Source: Methanobacterium_C sp963845285 (lineage in GTDB: Archaea > Methanobacteriota > Methanobacteria > Methanobacteriales > Methanobacteriaceae). From it: a stretch of DNA of 64,000 bases. The stretch is from positions 62,001 to 126,000 of the forward strand of contig CAWJRO010000015.1 of assembly GCA_963845285.1 (NCBI GenBank), read 5' to 3'. Under the pieces are notes generated by a model. That model searched no databases. It worked only from the letters and a program-made list of their open reading frames with translations, and had not been told where the DNA came from. The number at the start of each line of letters is the position of its first letter. The stretch's first letter is position 1. A program made the position numbers and the translations under genes. Positions 44,933 through 51,876 of this stretch are shown here, one piece after another.

Positions 44933-45508
44933 CTAATCAAATTTAGCACCTTTAACCACTCTTTTAACGTCTTCAAACTCTTTTTTAGTAAAATCTTCAC
45001 TAGGATCATTGTACATCTTCAAAGCCATGGCCGTGATGTTTTTTTCATTGATTCTCTCATGCTTATCTTCCAATTTAGTTGATATGATATTGACAAGTTC
45101 CCAAGTCTTTGAATCATCCTCCATGTTCATTTCCACTTTTTTTGGCTCTTCTTTTACATCAGGTACTGAGTCCTTTTTAGATTCAGAACCTGGGGCTCTT
45201 TTAAAGACTTTGAACATTTTAAGTGGTTTTTTTGGAGGTTTACTAGGTTTTTCGCCACGATAAATAATGCCCACCTCATAACCAGGAGGTATAACCTTGA
45301 ATTTCCTATTCAAAACCTCAGTTCCAAACACAATAAATTCACCCTCTTCATTCTTCAGGTTGTAGATTGTTGCACGGTTTGGTCCGACATCTTCCTTTTT
45401 GTTCAAATAAATTCCTTTAAATTCATCCCCTACAGATTGAGGACACCATAAATCATTATCAAAGTCTGGAATTTCCTCCCAACCTTCAGATACTTTAAAT
45501 TCAGTCAT
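44933..45508 (-). CDS. 191-aa early protein, possibly virion-DNA or replication accessory
   Basis: Acidic start, then a beta domain (FKGIYLNKKEDVGPNRATIY...EFIVFGTEVLNRKFKVIPPG) reminiscent of single-strand-DNA-binding or T4-like accessory proteins that share the FxGTxxLxxK pattern. A Lys-rich linker and helical C-terminus follow. Family not certain. Overlaps the upstream gene by 8 nt. Confidence 0.55.
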   Translation of the reverse strand: MTEFKVSEGWEEIPDFDNDLWCPQSVGDEFKGIYLNKKEDVGPNRATIYNLKNEEGEFIVFGTEVLNRKFKVIPPGYEVGIIYRGEKPSKPPKKPLKMFKVFKRAPGSESKKDSVPDVKEEPKKVEMNMEDDSKTWELVNIISTKLEDKHERINEKNITAMALKMYNDPSEDFTKKEFEDVKRVVKGAKFD

Positions 45509-45914
45509 TTTTTACACCACCTTCAGCTTCTTTAGCTTCCTTTTCAAGTCGTTCCTTTTTCTTTCTAGCTACCTTCTCTTTCATTGTCTCTTTTTTAGGT
45601 TCTCTAACATGTGTGATCCTGTAACCTTTAACAACTCCATCCATGTAACTGTAAACGTTCTGTTCTGCTTTCTTAACTTCCCTAATTAGTTTTTTGAAGT
45701 GTTCGTCATCTTTGAATAAAGCACTTTCTTCTCTTTCCAATTTATCAGTGTGGGTTACCACTTCAAACCTTTTAGTCCAACCTTTTTTGTATCTGGAAAT
45801 ATCATAACTGGATAATTCAATTTCAATCTCTTCAGCTGCAATTTCCTCATTAATTTTTTCAATCTCACTATCAGATAATGCTGCAATTCCTTCTTTTACC
45901 TCTTGTTTTGGCAT
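45501..45914 (-). CDS. 137-aa early charged protein
   Basis: Helical: EIEKINEEIAAEEIEIELSS then a beta segment (VKGYRITHVREPKKETMKE) and a Lys/Glu-rich tail. ATGA overlap with the upstream gene. No family recognised. Confidence 0.55.
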   Translation of the reverse strand: MPKQEVKEGIAALSDSEIEKINEEIAAEEIEIELSSYDISRYKKGWTKRFEVVTHTDKLEREESALFKDDEHFKKLIREVKKAEQNVYSYMDGVVKGYRITHVREPKKETMKEKVARKKKERLEKEAKEAEGGVKND

Positions 45915-46162
45915 TAAATCTCCCCCTTAACTTTAAATTCATAACCTCTAATCTTTCCATTAACAATCTTAGGACACATTTTAACCTCAATATTCTTACC
46001 AACCTTTACAATTCCCTTTTTGATTAATTCTTTTAGCTGACATTCTGGAAGGGTGCATTTCCTGCCATTTTCAAATGAGATTTCTCCCATCAGAATACCT
46101 TCCCAAATCTCAGTAATTTTACCTCTTGTTGGTTTTTCAGTCTGTACCTTCCTTCTAGCCAT
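45914..46162 (-). CDS. 82-aa early protein
   Basis: Basic start (MARRKVQTEKPTRGKITEIW) and an OB-like or SH3-like beta pattern (GEISFENGRKCTLPECQLKE...IEVKMCPKIVNGKIRGYEF). Might bind nucleic acid. GGGAGGTTTTTA precedes the ATG. Confidence 0.55.
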   Translation of the reverse strand: MARRKVQTEKPTRGKITEIWEGILMGEISFENGRKCTLPECQLKELIKKGIVKVGKNIEVKMCPKIVNGKIRGYEFKVKGEI

Positions 46163-46319
46163 TAAAAACCTCCCTGTAAATTCTGTAAAGTTCCATCATG
46201 GCATGTTAACAAGATTGATAGAACGAAAGGAACAAAAACAATTAAAAAAGTCATAATAAAAGGAGTATAATGGCTTAAAGTCTTAAAAAAGGAAGGTTTT
46301 GAAGGATATAAACTCCTTT

Positions 46320-46580
46320 TCATTTTTCCATGACCTCCTCACACTCAACCAAATAAACTCCCTGGGCATATAAAAAACATATATCACCAGGTCTCATGGG
46401 ACGTTCTAACCATGGGAACTCTTCAAAATCATCTGGAAGTTCATCAATCAGTTTAATACTAATTTTAACATCCTTTCTTGTTGATAATAAAGTAGAAAGT
46501 GCTTGAAGGCTTTTAAAAACATATTTACCTTCATTTACCAACTCTTCACCTTGAACATAATCATTCCATGAATGAGACAT
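46320..46580 (-). CDS. 86-aa early protein
   Basis: Mixed alpha/beta (GEELVNEGKYVFKSLQAL is preceded by WNDYVQ; ends RPGDICFLYAQGVYLVECEE). The RPGD...YLV pattern recalls the other small beta proteins of this operon. No family recognised. Confidence 0.55.
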   Translation of the reverse strand: MSHSWNDYVQGEELVNEGKYVFKSLQALSTLLSTRKDVKISIKLIDELPDDFEEFPWLERPMRPGDICFLYAQGVYLVECEEVMEK

Positions 46581-46682
46581 TTAAACCACCTTCTTGTCGG
46601 CGTAGGTATCCCAAAGATGCTCCAAAAGTGGATGATCAACCCATATTCCTTCATTTTTTCTTATTGGAATGTAAAGGTCCAT
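46581..46682 (-). CDS. 33-aa peptide
   Basis: MDLYIPIRKNEGIWVDHPLL...; its stop codon abuts the start of the next gene (TAAATG). GGGGGTTTAAATC precedes it. Short but well placed in the operon. Confidence 0.5.
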   Translation of the reverse strand: MDLYIPIRKNEGIWVDHPLLEHLWDTYADKKVV

Positions 46683-46685
46683 GAT

Positions 46686-46895
46686 TTAAACCCCCTTCAA
46701 AAACCATGCCCTATAAACAAAAGTTTCAGGATAAATAGGATTAATAAAAATTTTATCCCCTGCTTTCAATTTGGTCCTATCTTTAATTTTGGGTAGATCT
46801 GCCCAATCAGAAGGTTTTTCAACTATTTCAAGACAAACCTTAAAACCATTCACAGGCCTTGCATCAGAAAAATGGAGTGATCTATATGAATCCAT
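46686..46895 (-). CDS. 69-aa early protein
   Basis: Beta-rich, with LKAGDKIFINPIYPETFVYR. It follows the previous gene without a gap and is similar in layout to the 42409 product. No family recognised. Confidence 0.55.
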   Translation of the reverse strand: MDSYRSLHFSDARPVNGFKVCLEIVEKPSDWADLPKIKDRTKLKAGDKIFINPIYPETFVYRAWFLKGV

Positions 46896-47066
46896 TTAAT
46901 AAGCCTCCCCTGGAACTGGTACTGGAAGAATTTTAAATCCATCAAACCCTTTCCTGTAACTTTCAGCTTTCTCAGGTGTACTGAAGGTTTCAAGAACCTT
47001 TAAAGAACCAAAATAATCATTTTTAATATCTGGAATTTCCATTTGCATTACAACAGCATACAACAT
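46896..47066 (-). CDS. 56-aa early protein
   Basis: Starts MLYAVVMQMEIPDIKNDYFG at 47066 with GAGGTGGT upstream; a longer frame in the same phase overlaps the ParB-like gene and lacks such a site. A pattern like VLETFSTPEKAESYRKGF suggests a small alpha/beta fold. No family recognised. Confidence 0.6.
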   Translation of the reverse strand: MLYAVVMQMEIPDIKNDYFGSLKVLETFSTPEKAESYRKGFDGFKILPVPVPGEAY

Positions 47067-47085
47067 TAGAACCACCTCATTTTCT

Positions 47086-48075
47086 CTAATAAGCAGGTAA
47101 ATCCAAAGCTTTCCTAACATCAGATTCCTTAATAGTTTTACGACCCTCACGCTCAGCAGCCTTAAACGCTTTAATTGTAACCCTCTTCGTTTCACCTTCT
47201 AAGTGTTCACGGAGAATCTTAGCTGCTTTATCACTAACCTGATTAACAGATGTTTCAAAATAATCCAGATTAGTCTGAACCATACGCTTTACAGTACCAC
47301 CTGATAGACCATCAACCTTAGAACCTTTAGGTCTGCCTTTACTGCCATTTTTAGCACTTCGAACCCGTTTATAAGCTGTGTTAATCTTAGTTTCATTATT
47401 ATTGAGCTTCTCAACCTCTTCTGTTGCAACCTTTTTAATTATAGGATCATCCGAGGTCTTAGCAGCCATGACCTTCTTAGCATGTTCATAAGTACTTCCA
47501 GACATGTCTGCATGTTCTGCAACAACATCACGAACTTTTTGCCCTTTGAGACCTGTTTTAGAATTTGTGTCAATTGCAGGAGTTGCCTTCTTAATTTTAT
47601 CAAGTACGTCCAAACCATCCTCCACAGGCTCAACTTGAGCCTTTTCCTCTGGAGAAATTCTTTCCTGCTTCTCAAATTCAGACTTAACCTTATCCTTGTA
47701 ATATTTGAGATTTTTAAGGCTGTTCTCCTTAGCTTGGGCCTTGTAAATCCTTTCCAATTGCTTGCACTCATTCATGAGCTGTTCAAAAGTCTTCCTACGC
47801 TGCCTGTTATACTCAATCACAGCTTCCTGTTCCTCAAGATCGTTAGCATAACCAACAACATTACACGGAATATTCTTAGGCATAGGCTCACAGGCCATAG
47901 CTGCTCTCCAACGACGATGACCACTGATAATGGTTCCATCTTTTAAAATGGTTAAGGGTTCAAGAACCCCATATTTCTGTATACTCTCAACCAAGTCAAG
48001 ATCAGGTTTTTCTTTACCATACAAACGATAATTCAAAGCATGAGCCTTTAATTCAAGTGGATTCATTTTTCGCAT
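47086..48075 (-). CDS. ParB/Srx-like protein with a C-terminal histone-fold-like domain
   Basis: 329 aa from ATG 48075 (GAGGTGAT upstream; TTG at 48078 also possible). Residues about 20-100 are a ParB N-terminal domain: DLVESIQKYGVLEPLTILKD followed by GTIISGHRRWRAAM with the GHRR CTPase/nuclease motif. A long Lys/Glu-rich helix follows, then a basic region (GSKGRPKGSKVDGLSGG). The last 45-50 residues, from VSDKAAKILREHLEG to GRKTIKESDVRKAL, align without gaps to archaeal histone HMfB (VSDDARITLAKILEE...GRKTIKAEDIELAV), retaining the RKTIK loop and its R-x6-D pair. It probably binds DNA, in partition or early regulation. Confidence 0.8.
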   Translation of the reverse strand: MRKMNPLELKAHALNYRLYGKEKPDLDLVESIQKYGVLEPLTILKDGTIISGHRRWRAAMACEPMPKNIPCNVVGYANDLEEQEAVIEYNRQRRKTFEQLMNECKQLERIYKAQAKENSLKNLKYYKDKVKSEFEKQERISPEEKAQVEPVEDGLDVLDKIKKATPAIDTNSKTGLKGQKVRDVVAEHADMSGSTYEHAKKVMAAKTSDDPIIKKVATEEVEKLNNNETKINTAYKRVRSAKNGSKGRPKGSKVDGLSGGTVKRMVQTNLDYFETSVNQVSDKAAKILREHLEGETKRVTIKAFKAAEREGRKTIKESDVRKALDLPAY

Positions 48076-48089
48076 CAACTTTAATCACC

Positions 48090-48620
48090 TCAAACTTTAA
48101 CTACTGCCGTTTTTAGCTGTGAATGCTGCTTAACCTTGTGTAAAGACGTTTGATAACCACAGTGAGAACATTCAAAGTATACCCACCATTTACCAGATTT
48201 ACCCAGGAGTCTAACCCCTCCTTCATGGGGCCTTATTTTTACTATTCCCATGTGAGAACTGCAAGAATCACAGCCATTTCCCTGGAATAATTTCTCAATA
48301 AGTGGGTCCTCACAAATTTCAACATCTTCAAGATCCTCATTGTTGAATTTATCAATTGTCAACTGTTCAAATTCGTTTAATGCTGAACCGCCATGGCACC
48401 ATCCGCAAGGAGTGAAACCTTCACCATCAGTGTGTCGAATGTGTTCCGGCTTCATCATGTCAATAGCCCTACAGCCTGGCTCATGAAGTTTGCCTGTATG
48501 GATATTCCCTATTAAATCACCTTCATGGTCCTCAATGAGCTTCTGATTAATAGGTCCTGGAATGTACCATTTAAGACCAACTTCCTTTTCAATATCAAGT
48601 ACATCACAATCTCCAAACAT
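48090..48620 (-). CDS. Early zinc-binding protein
   Basis: 176 aa. IGNIHTGKLHEPGCRAIDMM...GFTPCGWCHGG has the G-N-x-x-K-x-H-x-P-x-C...G-x-x-P-C-x-x-C pattern of Ada-like metal-binding modules. CDSCSSHMG and ECSHCGYQTSLH form another ribbon. It sits near the head of the early operon. Probably nucleic-acid binding. Confidence 0.65.
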   Translation of the reverse strand: MFGDCDVLDIEKEVGLKWYIPGPINQKLIEDHEGDLIGNIHTGKLHEPGCRAIDMMKPEHIRHTDGEGFTPCGWCHGGSALNEFEQLTIDKFNNEDLEDVEICEDPLIEKLFQGNGCDSCSSHMGIVKIRPHEGGVRLLGKSGKWWVYFECSHCGYQTSLHKVKQHSQLKTAVVKV

Positions 48621-48730
48621 TACAATTTCCCCCTTTTGAAACTTTTTTTCTCTTTTTCTCTACTTTCTATACGTTTTCCAGCTGCTTTCATCCGTTCCAT
48701 CTTAATTTCCACTTCAGATTTTTGTTTCAA
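48620..48730 (-). CDS. 36-aa basic peptide with TTG start, first early gene
   Basis: A TTG at 48730 with GGAGGAATTTGTC upstream begins KQKSEVEIKMERMKAAGKRI, a highly charged helix. The stop overlaps the next gene's start (TAATG). It appears to be the first cistron of the early operon. Confidence 0.55.
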   Translation of the reverse strand: MKQKSEVEIKMERMKAAGKRIESREKEKKSFKRGKL

Positions 48731-48990
48731 GACAAATTCCTCCTGTAAAAAAAATTTATTATCTCTTAAATTCCCCCCAAATGAACCAATAAACAGCCAT
48801 TCAGGTCTGAAAATCTAAAAGAATAAAACTTCATGATCGACCTTTTGTTTCAGTGGGTTAGTCTCGCTTTGAGCGTAATGTAAATCAAGCGACCTTAACG
48901 GCCAAACACTATCATGCCAGGCCTAAACTGTATTAGTCGGCCTTCCAATGGGGGAAAAATTCCCTTTGTAAGTTGTCTATAATAGACTTC
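48731..48990 (-). promoter_or_regulatory. Long structured 5' leader of the early operon
   Basis: Between the likely early promoter near 49000 and the first start codon lies a 250-nt leader with a GC-rich central part (48845-48950). Candidate stems: TCGCTT/AAGCGA, AGGCC/GGCCT with an inner TAA/TTA, and GGGAA/TTCCC. This length and structure suggest an attenuator or regulatory RNA, but no known riboswitch is recognised. Confidence 0.45.
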
Positions 48991-49003
48991 TTGACAATTA
49001 GAC
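48975..49003. promoter_or_regulatory. Operator-like GTCTA/TAGAC sites in the divergent control region
   Basis: GTCTATAATAGAC (48975-48987) is a perfect 13-bp palindrome; another TAGAC half-site begins at 48999 and a GTCTT at 49031. The sites lie at the divergent promoters (shared AT box TTATATATAA near 49013-49023) of the early operon and of the plus-strand gene at 49061, a typical layout for a lysis/lysogeny switch. Confidence 0.55.
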
Positions 49004-49060
49004 ATTGTACTTTATTATATATAACTATTTGTCTTAGTGTCAAAAGGGCAAGATTTATAT

Positions 49061-49324
49061 ATGTCTAAAAAGAAAAACGTAAGTATGGCTATGAACCTAG
49101 TTGTCAACATGACATTAGAAAATGAAGAATTCTTACAGAAATGGGAAAAGGATGAAAAAGAACAAAAACGTGTTTCTTTGATGAGCGAAGCCTTTAATTT
49201 TGTTAATACCAAAGCATTTGAAGATTTTGGAATGACACAATCCTCATTCAGTAAAGAAGTTTCAAAATTAATTTTAATAGCCAAAGAGTGCCTTGAAAAA
49301 GAGTCTAAAGAACAGAAAGAATAA
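49061..49324 (+). CDS. Candidate lysogeny regulator, small helical protein
   Basis: 87 aa from ATG 49061 (a GTG at 49037 is a longer alternative). Charged and helical, MSKKKNVSMAMNLVVNMTLE then FGMTQSSFSKEVSKLILIAK, which could be a helix-turn-helix (MTQSSFSKEVSKL) or a coiled-coil DNA-binding protein. It is transcribed divergently from the early operon across the operator-like palindromes, the position expected for a repressor. The family is not recognised; the role is inferred from position. Confidence 0.55.
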   Translation: MSKKKNVSMAMNLVVNMTLENEEFLQKWEKDEKEQKRVSLMSEAFNFVNTKAFEDFGMTQSSFSKEVSKLILIAKECLEKESKEQKE

Positions 49325-49334
49325 TCTAATTTTT

Positions 49335-49425
49335 CACTTATCATTGAGGTGGTAAAATTACCACCCCGATAAATCACACTTATCATAGAGTGCGTAATTT
49401 TACGCACCCCATAGATCACACTTTT
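49335..49425. repeat. 42-bp tandem hairpin repeats with covarying stems
   Basis: Two units of period 42 begin CACTTATCAT at 49335 and 49377, with a partial third at 49119+300. Each unit carries a perfect hairpin: GGTGGTAA-AA-TTACCACC (49348-49365) and GTGCGTAA-TT-TTACGCAC (49390-49407), followed by CCCC. The arms differ at both sides in a way that preserves pairing, while the flanks are conserved. A T-run follows. Terminator pair or structured binding sites. Confidence 0.7.
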
Positions 49426-49466
49426 TTGATCAGTAAATTTATAATACTTGTTGATGTAATATTGCA

Positions 49467-49560
49467 TTGGTATGTCCCTCCGGGGATGTACTGTTAGGGT
49501 TTAGGAGTAACCGGTTGGTCGCTAGGGCTCCTAAACCCATTTACCATATATTGTATATGG
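49467..49560 (+). ncRNA. Small RNA candidate, two-hairpin unit 1
   Basis: TTTATAATA at 49438 lies 29 nt before TTGG at 49467, a good archaeal TATA-to-start distance. Hairpin I is TCCC-TCC-GGGGA (about 49473-49488, extended by GTA/TAC). Hairpin II is the perfect 11-bp stem GGGTTTAGGAG/CTCCTAAACCC (49497-49538) with an ACCGGT loop. CCATATA-TTG-TATATGG follows. No coding frame. The architecture matches the three units downstream, but the stem sequence differs. Confidence 0.6.
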
Positions 49561-49759
49561 ATTTGTGGTTTACATTTTAAGATCAAATATCTAGTAGTAT
49601 AATAATAACCACAGAGACAGCAGTTGAGAAGTAAAAAAAAAGTAAATTTTATGTCTTATTTTTAATTTTAAAGGTAGATTTCAAGTGTAAAACAGTTTTT
49701 TTAGACGAATCTTGAAGTTAATCATAAATTTTATATTATATGTAGTACAAATAATGTAA

Positions 49760-49850
49760 TTGACCATTTTTGTGAAACATTGTCAATTTGTGAGGGAGAC
49801 GTGTTGGGGGAAATTTCACCTATCCCTCACTTCAAAATCATAATATAACC
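49760..49850 (+). ncRNA. Small RNA candidate, two-hairpin unit 2 (GTGAGG family)
   Basis: TTTATATTA at 49730 lies 30 nt before TTGAC at 49760. Hairpin I: TTGACCAT...ATTGTCAA (49760-49786). Hairpin II: GTGAGGGA/TCCCTCAC (49790-49830), then TTCAAAATCATAATATAACC and U-rich sequence. It shares the GTGAGG...CCTCAC-T-CAAAA pattern with units 3 and 4. Confidence 0.65.
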
Positions 49851-50023
49851 TCATTTTCTTATTTTTCAAAAGGCTTATTAAACAGCATTCAAGTATTTAT
49901 TTTTTTCATTTTTGAACTACAATAAACTATTTAAGACCTTAAAACATAATAATATACTGAAATAAGCCTATAAATACTAAAATAAAGCCATATTAAATCA
50001 CATTATAAAGGGAGAGGGATAAT

Positions 50024-50257
50024 ATGAAAATAAATGATGACTTTATTGGAAAAGAGGTTGTAGATAAATCCGGTGACCAGGTGGGAATAGTTAAAGATGT
50101 TGAATGGAATCCTAAAACTAAAAATGTCACAACTATCCTACTTGAAGAAGGCGGAATATCTTCTAAAATAGGATTGGGGGATAAAGAGAGGGTGCCTGTG
50201 GAAAAAATTGAAAGTATTGGTGACAAGGTACTAATTAAGGGTAGACTCTTAAAATAA
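50024..50257 (+). CDS. PRC-barrel domain protein
   Basis: 77 aa. DFIGKEVVDKSGDQVGIVKDVEWN is the PRC-barrel signature, ending KVLIKGRLL. These small barrels act in RNA-processing, photosynthetic or unknown assemblies; many archaeal versions are stand-alone. GGGAGAGGGATA precedes the ATG. It lies among small-RNA-like units and before a CsbD-like gene. A cellular-type gene inside the inferred provirus. Confidence 0.8.
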   Translation: MKINDDFIGKEVVDKSGDQVGIVKDVEWNPKTKNVTTILLEEGGISSKIGLGDKERVPVEKIESIGDKVLIKGRLLK

Positions 50258-50333
50258 ACTTAAACCCCTGGAGCTTAATTTAAAACTATTTTCATTAATT
50301 TTTTTTATTTAATATAATGGGGGATTCACAGAA

Positions 50334-50471
50334 ATGGGAGAATTAAAAGGGAAAGTTAAGGAGAAGGAAGGAGAAGCTAAAGGTAAAGCAAAAGAATTGG
50401 AGGGGGAATTGAAAGGGAAAGTTAAGGAGAAAAAAGGGGAAATAAAAGGTAAAATTGAAGAAAAGAAATAA
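50334..50471 (+). CDS. CsbD-like KGK-repeat peptide
   Basis: 45 aa of repeats: MGELKGKVKEKEGEAKGKAK..., extremely Lys/Glu/Gly-rich, ending IEEKK. CsbD-like stress proteins have such GKVKEKxGE repeats. It follows the PRC-barrel gene on the same strand by 76 nt. A stress or chaperone role is inferred from the family only. Confidence 0.65.
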   Translation: MGELKGKVKEKEGEAKGKAKELEGELKGKVKEKKGEIKGKIEEKK

Positions 50472-50516
50472 TGATTAAAACATAACTTTTATATAATTGG
50501 TATTACATAGTAATTA

Positions 50517-50610
50517 TTGCAAGCATTTCATAACAAAAGCTTTACTGATCTGTGTGAGGGGGGAATCTCCTTCTCTCCTCACTCAAAAGCTTAACATAAA
50601 CCCTTTTTTT
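50517..50610 (+). ncRNA. Small RNA candidate, two-hairpin unit 3 (GTGAGG family)
   Basis: TTTATATAA at 50488 lies 29 nt before TTGCA at 50517. Hairpin I is weak (AAGC/GCTT). Hairpin II: GTGAGG (50554-50559) with CCTCAC (50577-50582), then TCAAAAGCTTAACATAAACCC and a run of T. The same order and spacing as units 2 and 4. Confidence 0.6.
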
Positions 50611-50681
50611 CCCTGTTTACTAAAAATAGTTTTTAGTATATAATCATAACATTTATATAAATTATATTATAAAGAATGTGA

Positions 50682-50760
50682 TTGACATTCCCTATAATGT
50701 CTATGTGAGGAGAATCACTCCTCCTCACTCAAAAATTAGCATAAATAATTAGTTTTCATA
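50682..50760 (+). ncRNA. Small RNA candidate, two-hairpin unit 4 (GTGAGG family)
   Basis: TTTATATAA at 50652 lies 30 nt before TTGAC at 50682. Hairpin I: GACATT-CCCTAT-AATGTC, perfect (50684-50701). Hairpin II: GTGAGGAG/CTCCTCAC (50705-50728), then TCAAAAATTAGCATAA. It is the clearest member of the family. Confidence 0.65.
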
Positions 50761-50785
50761 TTGCTAATGTTTTATTTACTCTTAT

Positions 50786-50799
50786 CATGTTTTAACATG
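50786..50799. terminator. Palindrome CATGTTTTAACATG
   Basis: A 14-bp palindrome (6-bp arms) just downstream of the HEPN cassette and after RNA unit 4. Possible bidirectional transcript end. Confidence 0.35.
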
Positions 50800-50857
50800 A
50801 AAAGCAAGAATAAAAAAAATTGAATTAATGTGAAATATTTAAATTATAAAAAAAATG

Positions 50858-51292
50858 TTAAGAGTAACTATCTTCAAAGCTATCTATCTGACTGATAATT
50901 TCCTCAGCTGAATCTGCAGATATTTTAGCTAAACCCTCTAAATTTCTTATTTTGTTCTCGTAATCTGCTTTATTTCTATCGGTGCGCAAATCAAACAAAT
51001 CTTTTCCAATTTGTTGTCTAGATCCATCATAATCATTTTTAAAAGCATTAATAACTCTACTATGTATATTACAATCATATCTTCTTTCACAATCTGTCAC
51101 TACAGGATCATGTTCAACATTTATCAGATAGTTTCTAGCTTTACAAAAAGCCGCATAATATGCTCTACTAATTGAAGATCTCAATTTAGCCTCTTTATCA
51201 GCTATTTTATCTTCCCCATTTAATTCTCGTGCTAAAACTAAATATTGGCACCAATCAAATGGAGAGGTTACTGGGGCGCTATGTGTAGACAT
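50858..51292 (-). CDS. HEPN-domain protein of a three-gene cassette
   Basis: 144 aa. KLRSSISRAYYAAFCKARNY (residues 37-56) and IGKDLFDLRTDRNKADYENK (95-114) are the two hallmark segments of HEPN-like helical proteins. The usual R-x4-6-H RNase motif is replaced here by an R-N-K-A-D-Y form, a common sub-variant in which ribonuclease activity is uncertain. GGTGG precedes the ATG and the gene overlaps its neighbour by 25 nt, indicating coupled translation. HEPN proteins often act in toxin-antitoxin and abortive-infection systems. Confidence 0.75.
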   Translation of the reverse strand: MSTHSAPVTSPFDWCQYLVLARELNGEDKIADKEAKLRSSISRAYYAAFCKARNYLINVEHDPVVTDCERRYDCNIHSRVINAFKNDYDGSRQQIGKDLFDLRTDRNKADYENKIRNLEGLAKISADSAEEIISQIDSFEDSYS

Positions 51293-51876
51293 AATTTGCC
51301 ACCAGTTATATTAAAAACATATAACCCCCATTCTTTATCTAACAATCTCCTTTTGTTAATAGTTTCTTTTGGAACGTATGGGGTTGAAATGTAAATAAAA
51401 AGGTTTTCTGTAAATAATTCAGGATCTTTAACTACTTCTAATATCAATTCTTCAGACTTGAAATGATTTCTTATATGGTTATAAGATCTATTTAGTAATG
51501 TTAAAACATCACTATTCTTATTGAGGAACTCAACTATTTTATCCGAATTTTGAAGTGTATATTGCTCTTTTAATAAATTTAAAGTTTCTTCTCCAACTGT
51601 TGATACATTATTAACCAACGGTGCCATTTTAAAATAAGATTTCACCCTGTTTAGGGTCTCATTAAGCGGTATGAACCCTTCAGTTATAACACCATCATCC
51701 CTAATATAATTTGTAAATGATTTAAAAAACTCCATAAAATCATTAGAATCAATGTAAAATTCAGGTTCTTCAATTTCTTGTTTAACCCACTCAGAACCTT
51801 TTTTATTTGCAAATTTCACGTTTCCTTCTTTAAAGGGAGTAAATGTTTGTTGAGGAGTGCTATAACCTTCTATCAT
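51268..51876 (-). CDS. Middle protein of the HEPN cassette, unrecognised
   Basis: 202 aa. The C-terminal alpha/beta region (ELILEVVKDPELFTENLFIYISTPY...WGLYVFNITGGKLCLHIAP) and central helices suggest a compact cytoplasmic protein. It overlaps the upstream gene by ATGA and the HEPN gene by 25 nt, so the three are an obligate unit. A candidate antitoxin or sensor partner for the HEPN protein. No family recognised. Confidence 0.6.
   Translation of the reverse strand: MIEGYSTPQQTFTPFKEGNVKFANKKGSEWVKQEIEEPEFYIDSNDFMEFFKSFTNYIRDDGVITEGFIPLNETLNRVKSYFKMAPLVNNVSTVGEETLNLLKEQYTLQNSDKIVEFLNKNSDVLTLLNRSYNHIRNHFKSEELILEVVKDPELFTENLFIYISTPYVPKETINKRRLLDKEWGLYVFNITGGKLCLHIAPQ

Noticed and set aside
46896..47195. 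Longer 99-aa version of the early gene
   Set aside because: Its first 43 residues overlap the ParB-like gene out of frame, and the GAGGTGGT site supports the ATG at 47066.
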